Shown here: positions 8,570 to 17,301 of the stretch, piece after piece
Numbering within the stretch: the stretch's first letter is position 1
Layout of the letters: each line of letters opens with the position of its first letter
Source: CAUZJO01 sp963580245
GTDB lineage: Bacteria > Sumerlaeota > Sumerlaeia > MVZB01
DNA: 64,000 nucleotides
Assembly (NCBI GenBank): GCA_963580245.1
Contig: CAUZJO010000002.1
Location: 1 to 64,000 of the forward strand
Direction of reading: 5' to 3'
Made by a program: the position numbers and the translations under genes
The notes under the pieces: generated by a model
Seen by the model: only the letters and a program-made list of their open reading frames with translations
The model's database searches: none
Told to the model about the DNA's origin: nothing

Positions 8570-10242
8570 CATCGGCCCGCCGTTGGAACTTCGCAGCATT
8601 TTCGATCATCCTCCTGCTGGCCTGCCTGTTCCAAACCTCCGGTGCCATCCGCCACGGTTGGATTAGCGACGACGCGTTTATCTCCTATCGTTACGTCCGG
8701 CACCTGCTTGACGGCCACGGTCTGGTCTGGAACGTCGGCGAACGGCCCCCGGTTGAGGGTTACACGAACTTCCTGTACATCCTGGTCCTGGCACTGGGCG
8801 GGTCGCTGGGGGTGCCCATCCTGGGCTGGAGCGTCCTGTTCAACCTGTTGTGTTCATACGCCACGATGGCGATCACGGTTTGGATCATGGCCGGCCTCGT
8901 GGGACGGCTGAGCTGGGTCTGCGCCGTGCCGGCCTTCTTGCTGGGAATCCACCAATCATTCAACTATTGGGTGTGCGGCGGATTGGAATCGCATCTGTTC
9001 GCGCTGCTACTCACGTTGGGGACGGCGTTGCTCGTGAGTGGGCATGGACGGCTCGGCCCGTTGCGGCTCGCGGTCCTATCGGTCCTGTTCGCATGCCTCA
9101 GCCTGACGCGGCCGGAAGGGATAGGGGTTTTCGGCGGCGTGGTCGTCGTTTATCTCTATAAGCTGCGCGGAGACCATGCACGGCCCGCCAAGGAGCGAAT
9201 CTGGCGAGGTCTGTGTCTGGTGTTGCCGTTCGTCGTGCTGATCGGCGGACACGTGGCGTGGCGCTGGCACTACTATTTCGACCTGTTTCCGAACACCTAT
9301 CACGCCAAAACCGGCGGCGGTCTGGCGCAGATCCTTCGGGGAGTTCGTTATCTGCGCGAATACATCTACTCTAATGACGGGATTCTACTCCCTCTCGTCG
9401 TCTTGGCCGCTTTACCCCTCCGGGGCCCGAAGGAATGGATCGTGGGGGCGATGGGCGGCTGGATGACGGCCATAATCGTCGCCGTCGGGGGAGACGGACT
9501 ACTCAATTACCGGTTCATCGTGCATGTTCTGCCGCTCGCTTACGTTTGCGTCGGGGTCGTGATGGTCGCCTATCTGAAGGCTTTTGAACATCGGGCCTCT
9601 TCTACCCGCGGGCTTGCGATGGTGATCCTGGCACTGATCATCGGGGCGTGCTTTCACCGCCAGGTTTTGGTCGACGGCTACCGATTTTCACGAAACTGGA
9701 TCTTGCGCGTCCCCGCATACCTGGCCGGGGGCGCGTGGCCGCCTTCGATCGAGACCGAAGACGATCCGCTACGCGACGCGGGGAGCTTCCTACGCGAGCG
9801 TTTGCCCGAGGACACTCTCATCGCGGCCAACCCCGTCGGTCGTATCGGTTTCTATTCCGAGTTGCCGGTGCTCGATATGTTGGGCCTGTGCGATCGGACC
9901 ATCGCCCGGACGTGGGTCCCGGGCATGGGTCTGGGTCAGGCCGGGCACGAGCGCTACAACGGCGTCTACGTCCTGCGGCGCCGCCCAGCCGTCATCCTGC
10001 CCGGTTCCGGCATGGTGCATCCGCGGCGTTACGAGCTAGACGACACGCGCGACATCCAGGAGACGTGGGGGGCCCACATGGGTCTGACCGCCGCCGATTT
10101 CGACCTGTATGCTCGGGCGGCGTTCCACGAGCGCTACCGGTCGAAGATCGTTGAACTGGACGACCACAAGTATCTCCATCTACTCGTAAGGTCGGACCTG
10201 GTTGAGTCGCTCCCTTGGATGGCTGTTGCTCCTACACCATGA
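8566..10242 (+). CDS. Multi-pass membrane glycosyltransferase (GT-C fold, mannosyl/arabinosyltransferase-like)
   Basis: A 558-residue protein with about 10 predicted membrane segments. The N-terminal loop carries the acidic pair in WISDDAFISYRYVRHLLDGH, followed by GLVWNVGERPPVEGYTNFLY, a pattern of GT-C enzymes that use polyprenyl-phosphate sugars (AftB-like and PMT-like families). A periplasmic C-terminal domain from about residue 390 includes ANPVGRIGFYSELPVLDMLG, typical of the same group. The acceptor is unknown, possibly an envelope glycan or glycoprotein. The start overlaps the end of the mlaD-like gene by four bases. The gene ends 28 bases before a convergent pseudopilin gene. Confidence 0.8.
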   Translation: MTSARRWNFAAFSIILLLACLFQTSGAIRHGWISDDAFISYRYVRHLLDGHGLVWNVGERPPVEGYTNFLYILVLALGGSLGVPILGWSVLFNLLCSYATMAITVWIMAGLVGRLSWVCAVPAFLLGIHQSFNYWVCGGLESHLFALLLTLGTALLVSGHGRLGPLRLAVLSVLFACLSLTRPEGIGVFGGVVVVYLYKLRGDHARPAKERIWRGLCLVLPFVVLIGGHVAWRWHYYFDLFPNTYHAKTGGGLAQILRGVRYLREYIYSNDGILLPLVVLAALPLRGPKEWIVGAMGGWMTAIIVAVGGDGLLNYRFIVHVLPLAYVCVGVVMVAYLKAFEHRASSTRGLAMVILALIIGACFHRQVLVDGYRFSRNWILRVPAYLAGGAWPPSIETEDDPLRDAGSFLRERLPEDTLIAANPVGRIGFYSELPVLDMLGLCDRTIARTWVPGMGLGQAGHERYNGVYVLRRRPAVILPGSGMVHPRRYELDDTRDIQETWGAHMGLTAADFDLYARAAFHERYRSKIVELDDHKYLHLLVRSDLVESLPWMAVAPTP

Positions 10243-10270
10243 GCCGATCCCAACGCGAAAGGATCAACGA

Positions 10271-10909
10271 CTACCGATCCTCGCCACGATAGCCCAGCGA
10301 GTCGATGTAGAAGATGTCGCCAATGCTGACCGTGCCGTTGGTGGGATTATAATATGGAGTCCAGGAGTTTTGGGGCCAGGGGATGAAGTCGGGACCGACT
10401 GATTGAAGCATGTAGCGGTAGGTGTGGGCGCGGGCGTTGGTCAAGTCGTCGTTGTACCAGACGAAGCTCACGTTCGGGGCCTCGCGGCCCGGCACGGTGG
10501 CCCCGCGCATGAAGAAACTCGCCCAGATGACCCGATGCGGGTTGTTATGCGGTTTTTCCAACTCAAACATGCGCGTGTTGAAATAATCAACGGGGACCGA
10601 GGTCAGGAAGGCAACGGGCGTGGTCAGGCGCCGGCCGATACCCATTAGCCTGCCGGTCTGGTAATCCTTCCAGCGAAGAAACTCGATGGTTCCGCCGCCG
10701 CTGCCCTCCCATGGGATCCAATTATTCTCGACGTGATAAGCTTCCATCCCGATCACGACGGTGCGCATATCGGCCAGCGTGCGAGAGACCTTCGCGCGCA
10801 TTTGGGCCTCAAGGAAGTTAGGCACGGCGATCGCCGCGAGGACGGCGATAATCGCAACGACAATGAGCAATTCGATTAACGTAAAAGCGGCGCCGGTTTT
10901 TTTCATCAT
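10271..10909 (-). CDS. Type IV/II pseudopilin-like protein 1
   Basis: About 212 residues from ATG 10909 (an ATG doublet, with AGGAAAAG upstream); the longer frame to 10978 lacks a site. Residues 1-7 (MMKKTGA) form the short basic leader. The class III cleavage site and helix follow: FTLIELLIVVAIIAVLAAIA, then VPNFLEAQMRAKVSR. The C-terminal domain is specific to this group and ends in a YYNPTNGTVSIGDIFY segment, parallel to YDPTNG in the two paralogs at 21765 and 23017. Prepilin peptidase and secretion ATPase genes are not in the window. It may be an exported minor pseudopilin or a free surface fibre subunit. It follows the beta-helix gene on the same strand, 87 bases downstream. Confidence 0.85.
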   Translation of the reverse strand: MMKKTGAAFTLIELLIVVAIIAVLAAIAVPNFLEAQMRAKVSRTLADMRTVVIGMEAYHVENNWIPWEGSGGGTIEFLRWKDYQTGRLMGIGRRLTTPVAFLTSVPVDYFNTRMFELEKPHNNPHRVIWASFFMRGATVPGREAPNVSFVWYNDDLTNARAHTYRYMLQSVGPDFIPWPQNSWTPYYNPTNGTVSIGDIFYIDSLGYRGEDR

Positions 10910-10996
10910 CAAACTTTTCCTTTCCCAATCGACTTCTAACGCAGGGCGGTCGGCGTTCAGTGGTTGATATTGCGGCAAACCTCGGGATCCAAAGGA

Positions 10997-13303
10997 TCAT
11001 GGCGGCACGGTCGTTGAATCATCCGTCGTCGCCGTAATCACGCCGGGATTGATCAGTAGATTCGTCCCTTCGATCGTCCCGAGCCTGAGCTGCAACCCGT
11101 CGCAGTGGATGAGCGAGTTGCGCAAGGTTCCATTGGTCACGTTGAAGACGTGCGTCGCGGTTCCGAAACTCGCCGTCGGCTTGCAATGGTAGGTGATCTC
11201 GTCGAAGGTGGCGTTATTCGAGCCGCCGAATATCTCGTTCTTGGCCTGGTTCCAGCATTCCATGACGGACAACCCACGCACCCGGCTATCGACGTGGAAA
11301 GTCCTGCCGGGCGGGACGCCCACTTCGGAATAAAGCGTCGTGCCGAGGAACGTGATATGATCGTTCAGGTTGCCGCCCGAGATGTGGATCAACCGCGGCC
11401 CTTCGCCGGAGATATTCCCGCCGACCCATCGCATCTGCATCGTATTCTGGAGACGCAACGCCGTCATCATGCTCGCCTCACCGGAGGTCTGCTGGCTCAG
11501 GTCGTGAATCTCGCCCGCCGTGATCGTCCAGTCGCTGGTGTTGGAGCCGGTGGAGTGGGTGGGCGTGAATTCGGATTGGACGTTGGCGTAGTTATCAAAC
11601 GTGAACGACATCACCGTCGTGTTCGGATCGCCGGGGTGGTAGTTATACCAGTCGCAGTTGATCATGTCGCTGCTGGGCACGCCGTAGCAGTAGAACGTCG
11701 CGACGCTGTATTTGCCGGTGATATACAACGTGTCGAAATGGAAGGCGTTGGAGCGAAAACCGCCTGGCGTTGATTGGGCCAGCATGACGGCGGTCTTGGG
11801 CGTGTTCGTTTGACTGAAAGCGCCGAGTTGAAAGTTGCGGAGGTTGACGAAGGCCGAGCCGGTCAGGTCGATAACCGCGCTGACGTTGCTCTGGCGCGGC
11901 ATGATCGTGGTCTTGTTGATCCCCGAGCCGAGCAACGTCATGCCGTGGGTCACGTCCGTCATGTCCAGGCTGTGCACCGAGTAGACGCCGGGCGGCATGA
12001 ACACGGTCCCGCCACTGGATTTCGCCGTGTTAATAGCCGTCTGGATGGCGTCGGTATCATCGGTCCCCCCATTGCCCGTGGCGCCGAAGTCCGTGACATC
12101 GAACACGCTCCCCGAAGGGCCGCCGCCTCCGCCGACGTTGTCGATGTTGTCGGCGAACCCGGGCGGCACGCTCGATATGTCGTCCCAGGCCACTTCGGAC
12201 GTGGCTTTGGCCCTGTGGGCGAACGGCACCGATTCAACGCGGATCCGATCACCGAACAGGTCCGCGACGCCGATGCCGGTATCATCGGTGTCGAGGTAGA
12301 GCGCGAACCAGAGATTGGCGATGGCGAGGGCCTCGGGGAGCGGGAGGACCGAGATGGCGAACCGCCCATCTTCGGCAAACGTGACGCTGCCGTTGATGTC
12401 GGCTCCCAATTGATCACCCGCCGCGGCGTCGTTGAAGAACTGGACGCGATAGCCGTGCATTCCCGTCACCGGGATGCCCGAAGCGGTCGAGACCTGGCCC
12501 TGGATTGAGATCGTGTCCGGTCCTCCCTCGCCCGGATCAATCGCCGGGGCTTCGTCGAGGGTCGTCACGACCACCCGGTCGAGCGCGAACGGACCATTCG
12601 AGCCGCAGCAGCCGTTTCCGAGGAGCGCGATCGAGTATTCCGAACCGCCGGCCACGTCGTAGCTATTAAGGAAATCGACCGATGCCTGGGTCCGTTCAAA
12701 CCCATCGGCGAGCATCGTCGTCGGCATGGCCTGGATCCAACCCGCGCCCGCGTCGTAATACCATTCGAGGACGCCCGATTGACGCAGGACCAACCGCAGG
12801 GCATAAGGGCCGCCCGCGCCCGGCGCCGTCGCGACGTCCGAAACGACGCCGTTTCCGCCGTTCCCGTCCGGGATTCCCGTGCCGGCAGAATTGGAGTACA
12901 TCTTCATCGGCACGGCGGGATGGAACATCCATCCGCGATCGGCGCTGCCGTCTCCGCCAAAGGCCTCCACGCCCGTCCAGGTGATCGACGGACTGGAAGG
13001 AACGCCGGAGAAGTACCAGTCCACCTGGTAATCCGCGGTTCCGTCGGCGGTGAATCGAAACGTCGATGTTATGCGCGGGCTCCCCCACGTCATGGAAGCC
13101 ACGTTAAACGTCGCGTTACCGTTACCGTCGTGTTTGGGCACATCCAACGCTCCGCCCTGATCAACTGTCCAGAGGCCTGAATCCAGGGGGGTTCCGAAGT
13201 CCCCGTCAAAATTGTCCTCGAAGACGACTCTCTGGGCCATGGAGTGGGATGCGCAAGCGATCAGGGCACCCGCCAGTATCAAAGCCGTCGCGATTCGCTT
13301 CAT
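10997..13303 (-). CDS. Secreted protein with pectate-lyase-3-type beta-helix
   Basis: A 768-residue exported protein. The signal peptide is at residues 1-24 (MKRIATALILAGALIACASH ... MAQ). The N-terminal half is a lectin/LamG-like all-beta region (about 25-255). A middle domain at 265-375 resembles carbohydrate-binding or carboxypeptidase-regulatory folds. The C-terminal right-handed beta-helix starts near residue 400 with FDVTDFGATGNGGTDDTDAI, QTAINTAKSSGGTVFMPPGV and YSVHSLDM, the start of Pectate_lyase_3/GH28-like domains. Catalytic residues cannot be assigned, so lyase, hydrolase or structural roles all remain possible. A strong AAAGGAG site precedes the ATG. It is probably co-transcribed with the NGRGE protein upstream and pseudopilin 1 downstream. 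Confidence 0.8.
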   Translation of the reverse strand: MKRIATALILAGALIACASHSMAQRVVFEDNFDGDFGTPLDSGLWTVDQGGALDVPKHDGNGNATFNVASMTWGSPRITSTFRFTADGTADYQVDWYFSGVPSSPSITWTGVEAFGGDGSADRGWMFHPAVPMKMYSNSAGTGIPDGNGGNGVVSDVATAPGAGGPYALRLVLRQSGVLEWYYDAGAGWIQAMPTTMLADGFERTQASVDFLNSYDVAGGSEYSIALLGNGCCGSNGPFALDRVVVTTLDEAPAIDPGEGGPDTISIQGQVSTASGIPVTGMHGYRVQFFNDAAAGDQLGADINGSVTFAEDGRFAISVLPLPEALAIANLWFALYLDTDDTGIGVADLFGDRIRVESVPFAHRAKATSEVAWDDISSVPPGFADNIDNVGGGGGPSGSVFDVTDFGATGNGGTDDTDAIQTAINTAKSSGGTVFMPPGVYSVHSLDMTDVTHGMTLLGSGINKTTIMPRQSNVSAVIDLTGSAFVNLRNFQLGAFSQTNTPKTAVMLAQSTPGGFRSNAFHFDTLYITGKYSVATFYCYGVPSSDMINCDWYNYHPGDPNTTVMSFTFDNYANVQSEFTPTHSTGSNTSDWTITAGEIHDLSQQTSGEASMMTALRLQNTMQMRWVGGNISGEGPRLIHISGGNLNDHITFLGTTLYSEVGVPPGRTFHVDSRVRGLSVMECWNQAKNEIFGGSNNATFDEITYHCKPTASFGTATHVFNVTNGTLRNSLIHCDGLQLRLGTIEGTNLLINPGVITATTDDSTTVPP

Positions 13304-13397
13304 TTCGATTCGTCTCCTTTACAACTTGAATCCGAGCGAATGCATATCGCCTTGTGCGGCTTCTTCATTGGGAAGCGGGACCGAGAATCCGGATGGA

Positions 13398-13718
13398 TCA
13401 TGGATACTCGCGCCACTGGCGGGCGGGGCTGCCGGTCGGGACCCTGACCGGACCGGTGCGCAGGACTTCTCCGCGCCCGTTGAGCGTCGTCGTGGCGGCG
13501 TGCCAGTGGACATAGACCGTCGCCCGCTCGCCGCGGCCATTGGCGACCGAGGCCGTTCCCCCGGCGCGGTCCGAGGCGATCTCGACCAGTCGCTCACCCC
13601 GACCGTTCTGGTTCGCGGCGACCGCGGCGGCGGCGGCGATGGCCACGCAGAGGACCCAAACGAGCCCGGTCGCCCTGCTCTTGGAACCGATGACGGAACC
13701 TCTCGGATTGATAAACAT
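13398..13718 (-). CDS. Small exported protein with three NGRGE repeats
   Basis: A 106-residue frame. ATG 13718 is chosen over the longer frame (to 13919) because a GAGGA site stands 8 bases upstream and the signal sequence then starts correctly. Residues about 18-35 (ATGLVWVLCVAIAAAAAVAA) form a membrane segment or signal peptide. The mature part has NGRGER twice and NGRGEV once at roughly 20-22 residue spacing, separated by Ala/Thr/Val-rich stretches. I do not recognise the family. It is 94 bases upstream of the beta-helix gene in the same direction. Confidence 0.6.
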   Translation of the reverse strand: MFINPRGSVIGSKSRATGLVWVLCVAIAAAAAVAANQNGRGERLVEIASDRAGGTASVANGRGERATVYVHWHAATTTLNGRGEVLRTGPVRVPTGSPARQWREYP

Positions 13719-13811
13719 ACACTTATCCTCGACATCTTCTGATTTCACTCTAGCAACAGTATATAGGATCGGGCGTTCAACGCCACCAATCAATTCTGGG
13801 GGAGGCTTGGG

Positions 13812-14042
13812 GGGTGCATCTCGCGGTTCCGTAAAATGCACCCACGGGCGCGGGGAGCACCAATCAGTTTTCTGGCTCCCTGAAGGGAGAAATTTGATTA
13901 GCCGTGGGTGGCAACCCACGGAAGTGGGGACCCCAGGACATCACGACCCTGGAGGGGTCGAACAGGACGTATCACGTTATGATTCAACCTTTTCAGGGTT
14001 GTCGCGATGATGGGACCGCGAGCCCTGGGTTGACACCCACGG
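13812..14042. repeat. Intergenic hairpin array (five stems)
   Basis: This stretch between the NGRGE gene and the RND gene holds five stem-loops in a row. They are a 32-base hairpin (13812-13843, GGGTGCAT/ATGCACCC), CCGTGGGT/ACCCACGG with loop GGCA (13902-13921), CGACCC/GGGTCG (13944-13960), CAACC/GGGTTG (13985-14001) and CCCTGGGT/ACCCACGG (14023-14042, one mismatch). The second and fifth stems share the ACCCACGG arm and bracket the array. No coding frame is supported. It resembles intergenic stem-loop arrays often seen in Planctomycetota-like genomes. Confidence 0.7.
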
Positions 14043-14067
14043 TTTATGATTCGCATCCGGAGAAAAC

Positions 14068-17000
14068 TCAGGCTTCAGCACTTGCTTCCCCTTCACGGAG
14101 CCGAAGCGCCGCCGGTTCGACCTCTTCACGCTTCGGCATGGTTCCCGTCTTGAACCAACTGAACACTAATCGCGCGTCACTCAGGATCAGGAGCAGGCAG
14201 GGGATGAGGATCAGCGTCAGGAGCGAGGCGAAGGCGACGCCGAAAGCGATCGAGATCGCCATGGGGATCAGGAACTGGGCCTGCATGCTTTTCTCGAGGA
14301 TAAGCGGCGCCAGGCCGAAGCTGGTGGTCAGCGTTGTCAGGACAATCGCCCGGAACCGCCTTGCGCCGCCCTCGCATAGCGCCTGAAACAGCGGGATACC
14401 GCCCGCGACGCGTTCATTGATGCACACGATGAGCACGATTGCGTCGTTGACCACAATCCCCGACAGCGCCACCATTCCGAACATACTGAGCATCGTGAGG
14501 TCGAAGCCCATCACCATGTGCCCGAACGTGGCCCCGATCAGCCCGAACGGGATCGTGATCATGATCACGATGGGCTGGATGTAGGAGTGAAATATCGTGG
14601 CCAGAATCAGGAAAATCCCGAGCATGGCGATCGGGAACCCGACCTTCAGGCTGCCCAGCGATTTGGCGGTTTCCCGATTCTGACCCTCGATCGTGGCATA
14701 CATACCGGGGTAGTCGCGCGTCAGGTCGCCGAGAAACGTCGACTCCAGGTACGTCACGATCTCACGGGCGTTGGCCTGGGTGGTATCGACGTCGGCGATG
14801 ACGACGATCCGGCGTGAACCGTCCTGGCGATGGATCGTCGCATAACCTTGTTCAAGTGATACTTCAGCCACCGAGGCGAGCGGAACCTCGTCGCCCTCGC
14901 TCGTGCGAATCCGGATGCGTTCGACGTCGGCCAACGAGCGGCGCTCGTCGCGGGGATACCGGATCCAGACTTTGAGGTCGTCGCGCCCGCGCTGGAGGCG
15001 CAGCACCTCGTCGCCGTAAAACCCCTGGCGCAACTGACGTCCCAGGTCCTCGTCGTTCAGGCCGAGGTTACGCGCTTCGGGCTTGAGCCGGGTGCGCAGT
15101 TCCCGCTTGCCGGGGCGGAAATCGTCCTCGATCTGAAAGACGCCGGCGAAGGCGCCCAGCTTCGCCTTGAGGCGGCCGGAGGCCTCGCGCAGTTCATCCA
15201 TGTTCTCGCCCTGTAACCATACCTCGATCGCCTTGCCTCCCGGTCCCGTTTGCGGCGTCTCATACTTGAGGTTGAGCGCGCCGGGGATACGGCCGACGTT
15301 TTCTTCCCACTCGCTGATAATCTTTTCGTAATAGATGTCGCGCCGTTCGGTGGGGAGCATCTCGACGAAGACGGCGCCGATGTTCGGACCCACCGCGCCG
15401 GCGAAGCCGATCCCCGAACCGATGATGGAATAGAGCGCCTCGACCATCGGTTCGCCCGATTTCGTTTCCGCCCCTTGCGCAACCTTACGCAGTCCATCCT
15501 CGATGCGCTGGATGGCGTCGCGAGTGACCTCGAACGGCGTGCCGTTCGGAAACTCGACCTGGGAGTAGACGAAATCGGTGTCCATCTTGGGGAAGATCTG
15601 GAACTTGACGAATCCCCCTTGATAGACGCCGAAGGAAATCAGCAGTATCGCGATCGCCCCCGCGAGCGTGACGTATCGCCAGTGGAGAATGTGGCGAATG
15701 AAGGGGATGTAGATGCGTTCGACCACCCACTCCAGCGTGTGGCTGAGGTTATAGCACAGGCGCTTGAGCTTGTGCCTGAGGCCGTAGCCCTCACGGTCCG
15801 GCGCACCCTGATCAGGCAAATGCCGCAAATGGCACGGCAACATTACGAGGCTTTCGATCAGCGAAATCACGAGGGCCGCTATCACCGCGACCGGCAACAC
15901 CCGGATGAACTTGCCCATGATCCCGCCGACAAACATCAACGGGATGAAGGCCACGATCGTCGTCATGACGGCCGCGAAGACGGGCAGGCCCACTTCGGTG
16001 GCACCGTCGATCGCCGCGCGGATCGCCGACTTGCCCTCGCGCCGATGGACGTAGATCGCCTCCCCAACCACGATGGCGTCATCCACGATGATGCCGAGGA
16101 TCATGATCAGGGCGAACATGCTGATCATGTTGATCGTCTGGTCGGTCGTGCCCATCAGCGCCAGCGCGCCGGCCAGCGAAATCGGAATGCCCATCGAGCA
16201 CCAGAAGGCCAATCTCAAATCCAAAAAGATCCAAAGAAGCAGAAAGACCAGCAGCAGCCCGATACGGCCATTGCGGATCAGCAGGTTGAGCCGGTCGTTG
16301 ATGAACCTCGAGCTGTCGCTCCAGACTTGGAGCCGCGCCGATGGCCGGGCGACGCCTTCCTCGTCGATCAGCTGCGGGAATTTCTCGTTTCGCCCCTTAA
16401 CGTATTCTCGGACTTCCTGGCTGATCGCCAGCGCGTCCTCTTCCTTGGTCTTGAACACGTTGATCAGGACCGATGCTTTCCCATTGAAGAAGCCGTAAAC
16501 CTCATCCTCCTCGAAGCCGTCGCGGATCGTCGCGACTTGCCCCAGGCGAATCGACGTGCCGTCCGCGCGGGCCAGCAGGACGATTTTGCCGTAATCCTCG
16601 CCCGTGTAGCGGCGGCCCATGGTGCGGATTTTGATCTGTTCACCCTTGCCCCGGACGGTTCCGCCCGGCCAGTTCTCGCTGGCCCGTCGCACCGCGCGGC
16701 TGACGTCGTCGAATGTCATGCCGTAACGCCGCAGCCGCTCCTCGGAGATTTCGATCGATATCTCATAACGCCGCACGCCCGCCAGACTGACCTGGGTGAC
16801 GCTGGGCAGCCGCAGCAGGTCTTCCTTGGTCTGCTCGGCCACCTCCTTGAGCTGGCGTTCGGTAAGGTCGCCGTACAGCGAAATAAGCAAGACCTGCCCG
16901 CGCGTGGTGAGTTCATTGATAATCGGGCGCTCGGCGCCGGCGGGGAACGTGACAATGGCGTTGATCTTGTCGGTCACGTCCTCCTTGAGCTTTTCGATAT

Positions 17001-17301
17001 CGTAATTTGAATCGGCTTCGATCAGGGCGGAGCCCATGAACTCGGAGGCGGTCGTCTGATACTTCTTGATGCCCTCGATGCCCTCGATGGCGTCCTCCAA
17101 CTTGAGGCAGATGCCTTCTTCGACCTCTTCGGGGCCGGCGCCCGGATACAGGACCTGGACCTGGACCGTATCGACCGAGAACTCGGGCAGCACCTCCCGG
17201 ACCAGCATGAACGAAGCAATCACGCCCGACATGAGGATGATCATCAGGAGGATATTGACAAAGATGGGGTTACGCACCCCGATGGAAACAAATCGTTTCA
17301 T
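14068..17301 (-). CDS. RND-family efflux permease (AcrB/HAE1-like)
   Basis: The 1077-residue inner-membrane proton antiporter of a tripartite pump. TM1 is at about 10-32 (NPIFVNILLMIILMSGVIAS), followed by the first porter domain. The TM4 proton-relay aspartates are in MILGIIVDDAIVVGEAIY (about residue 400), and the second-half homologue is LSGIVVNDAIVLIV (about 950). Length and the two-fold repeat are those of AcrB-type pumps rather than metal pumps, but the substrate is unknown. The ATG overlaps the stop of the adaptor gene by four bases. No TolC-type outer-membrane gene is adjacent. Confidence 0.93.
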   Translation of the reverse strand: MKRFVSIGVRNPIFVNILLMIILMSGVIASFMLVREVLPEFSVDTVQVQVLYPGAGPEEVEEGICLKLEDAIEGIEGIKKYQTTASEFMGSALIEADSNYDIEKLKEDVTDKINAIVTFPAGAERPIINELTTRGQVLLISLYGDLTERQLKEVAEQTKEDLLRLPSVTQVSLAGVRRYEISIEISEERLRRYGMTFDDVSRAVRRASENWPGGTVRGKGEQIKIRTMGRRYTGEDYGKIVLLARADGTSIRLGQVATIRDGFEEDEVYGFFNGKASVLINVFKTKEEDALAISQEVREYVKGRNEKFPQLIDEEGVARPSARLQVWSDSSRFINDRLNLLIRNGRIGLLLVFLLLWIFLDLRLAFWCSMGIPISLAGALALMGTTDQTINMISMFALIMILGIIVDDAIVVGEAIYVHRREGKSAIRAAIDGATEVGLPVFAAVMTTIVAFIPLMFVGGIMGKFIRVLPVAVIAALVISLIESLVMLPCHLRHLPDQGAPDREGYGLRHKLKRLCYNLSHTLEWVVERIYIPFIRHILHWRYVTLAGAIAILLISFGVYQGGFVKFQIFPKMDTDFVYSQVEFPNGTPFEVTRDAIQRIEDGLRKVAQGAETKSGEPMVEALYSIIGSGIGFAGAVGPNIGAVFVEMLPTERRDIYYEKIISEWEENVGRIPGALNLKYETPQTGPGGKAIEVWLQGENMDELREASGRLKAKLGAFAGVFQIEDDFRPGKRELRTRLKPEARNLGLNDEDLGRQLRQGFYGDEVLRLQRGRDDLKVWIRYPRDERRSLADVERIRIRTSEGDEVPLASVAEVSLEQGYATIHRQDGSRRIVVIADVDTTQANAREIVTYLESTFLGDLTRDYPGMYATIEGQNRETAKSLGSLKVGFPIAMLGIFLILATIFHSYIQPIVIMITIPFGLIGATFGHMVMGFDLTMLSMFGMVALSGIVVNDAIVLIVCINERVAGGIPLFQALCEGGARRFRAIVLTTLTTSFGLAPLILEKSMQAQFLIPMAISIAFGVAFASLLTLILIPCLLLILSDARLVFSWFKTGTMPKREEVEPAALRLREGEASAEA

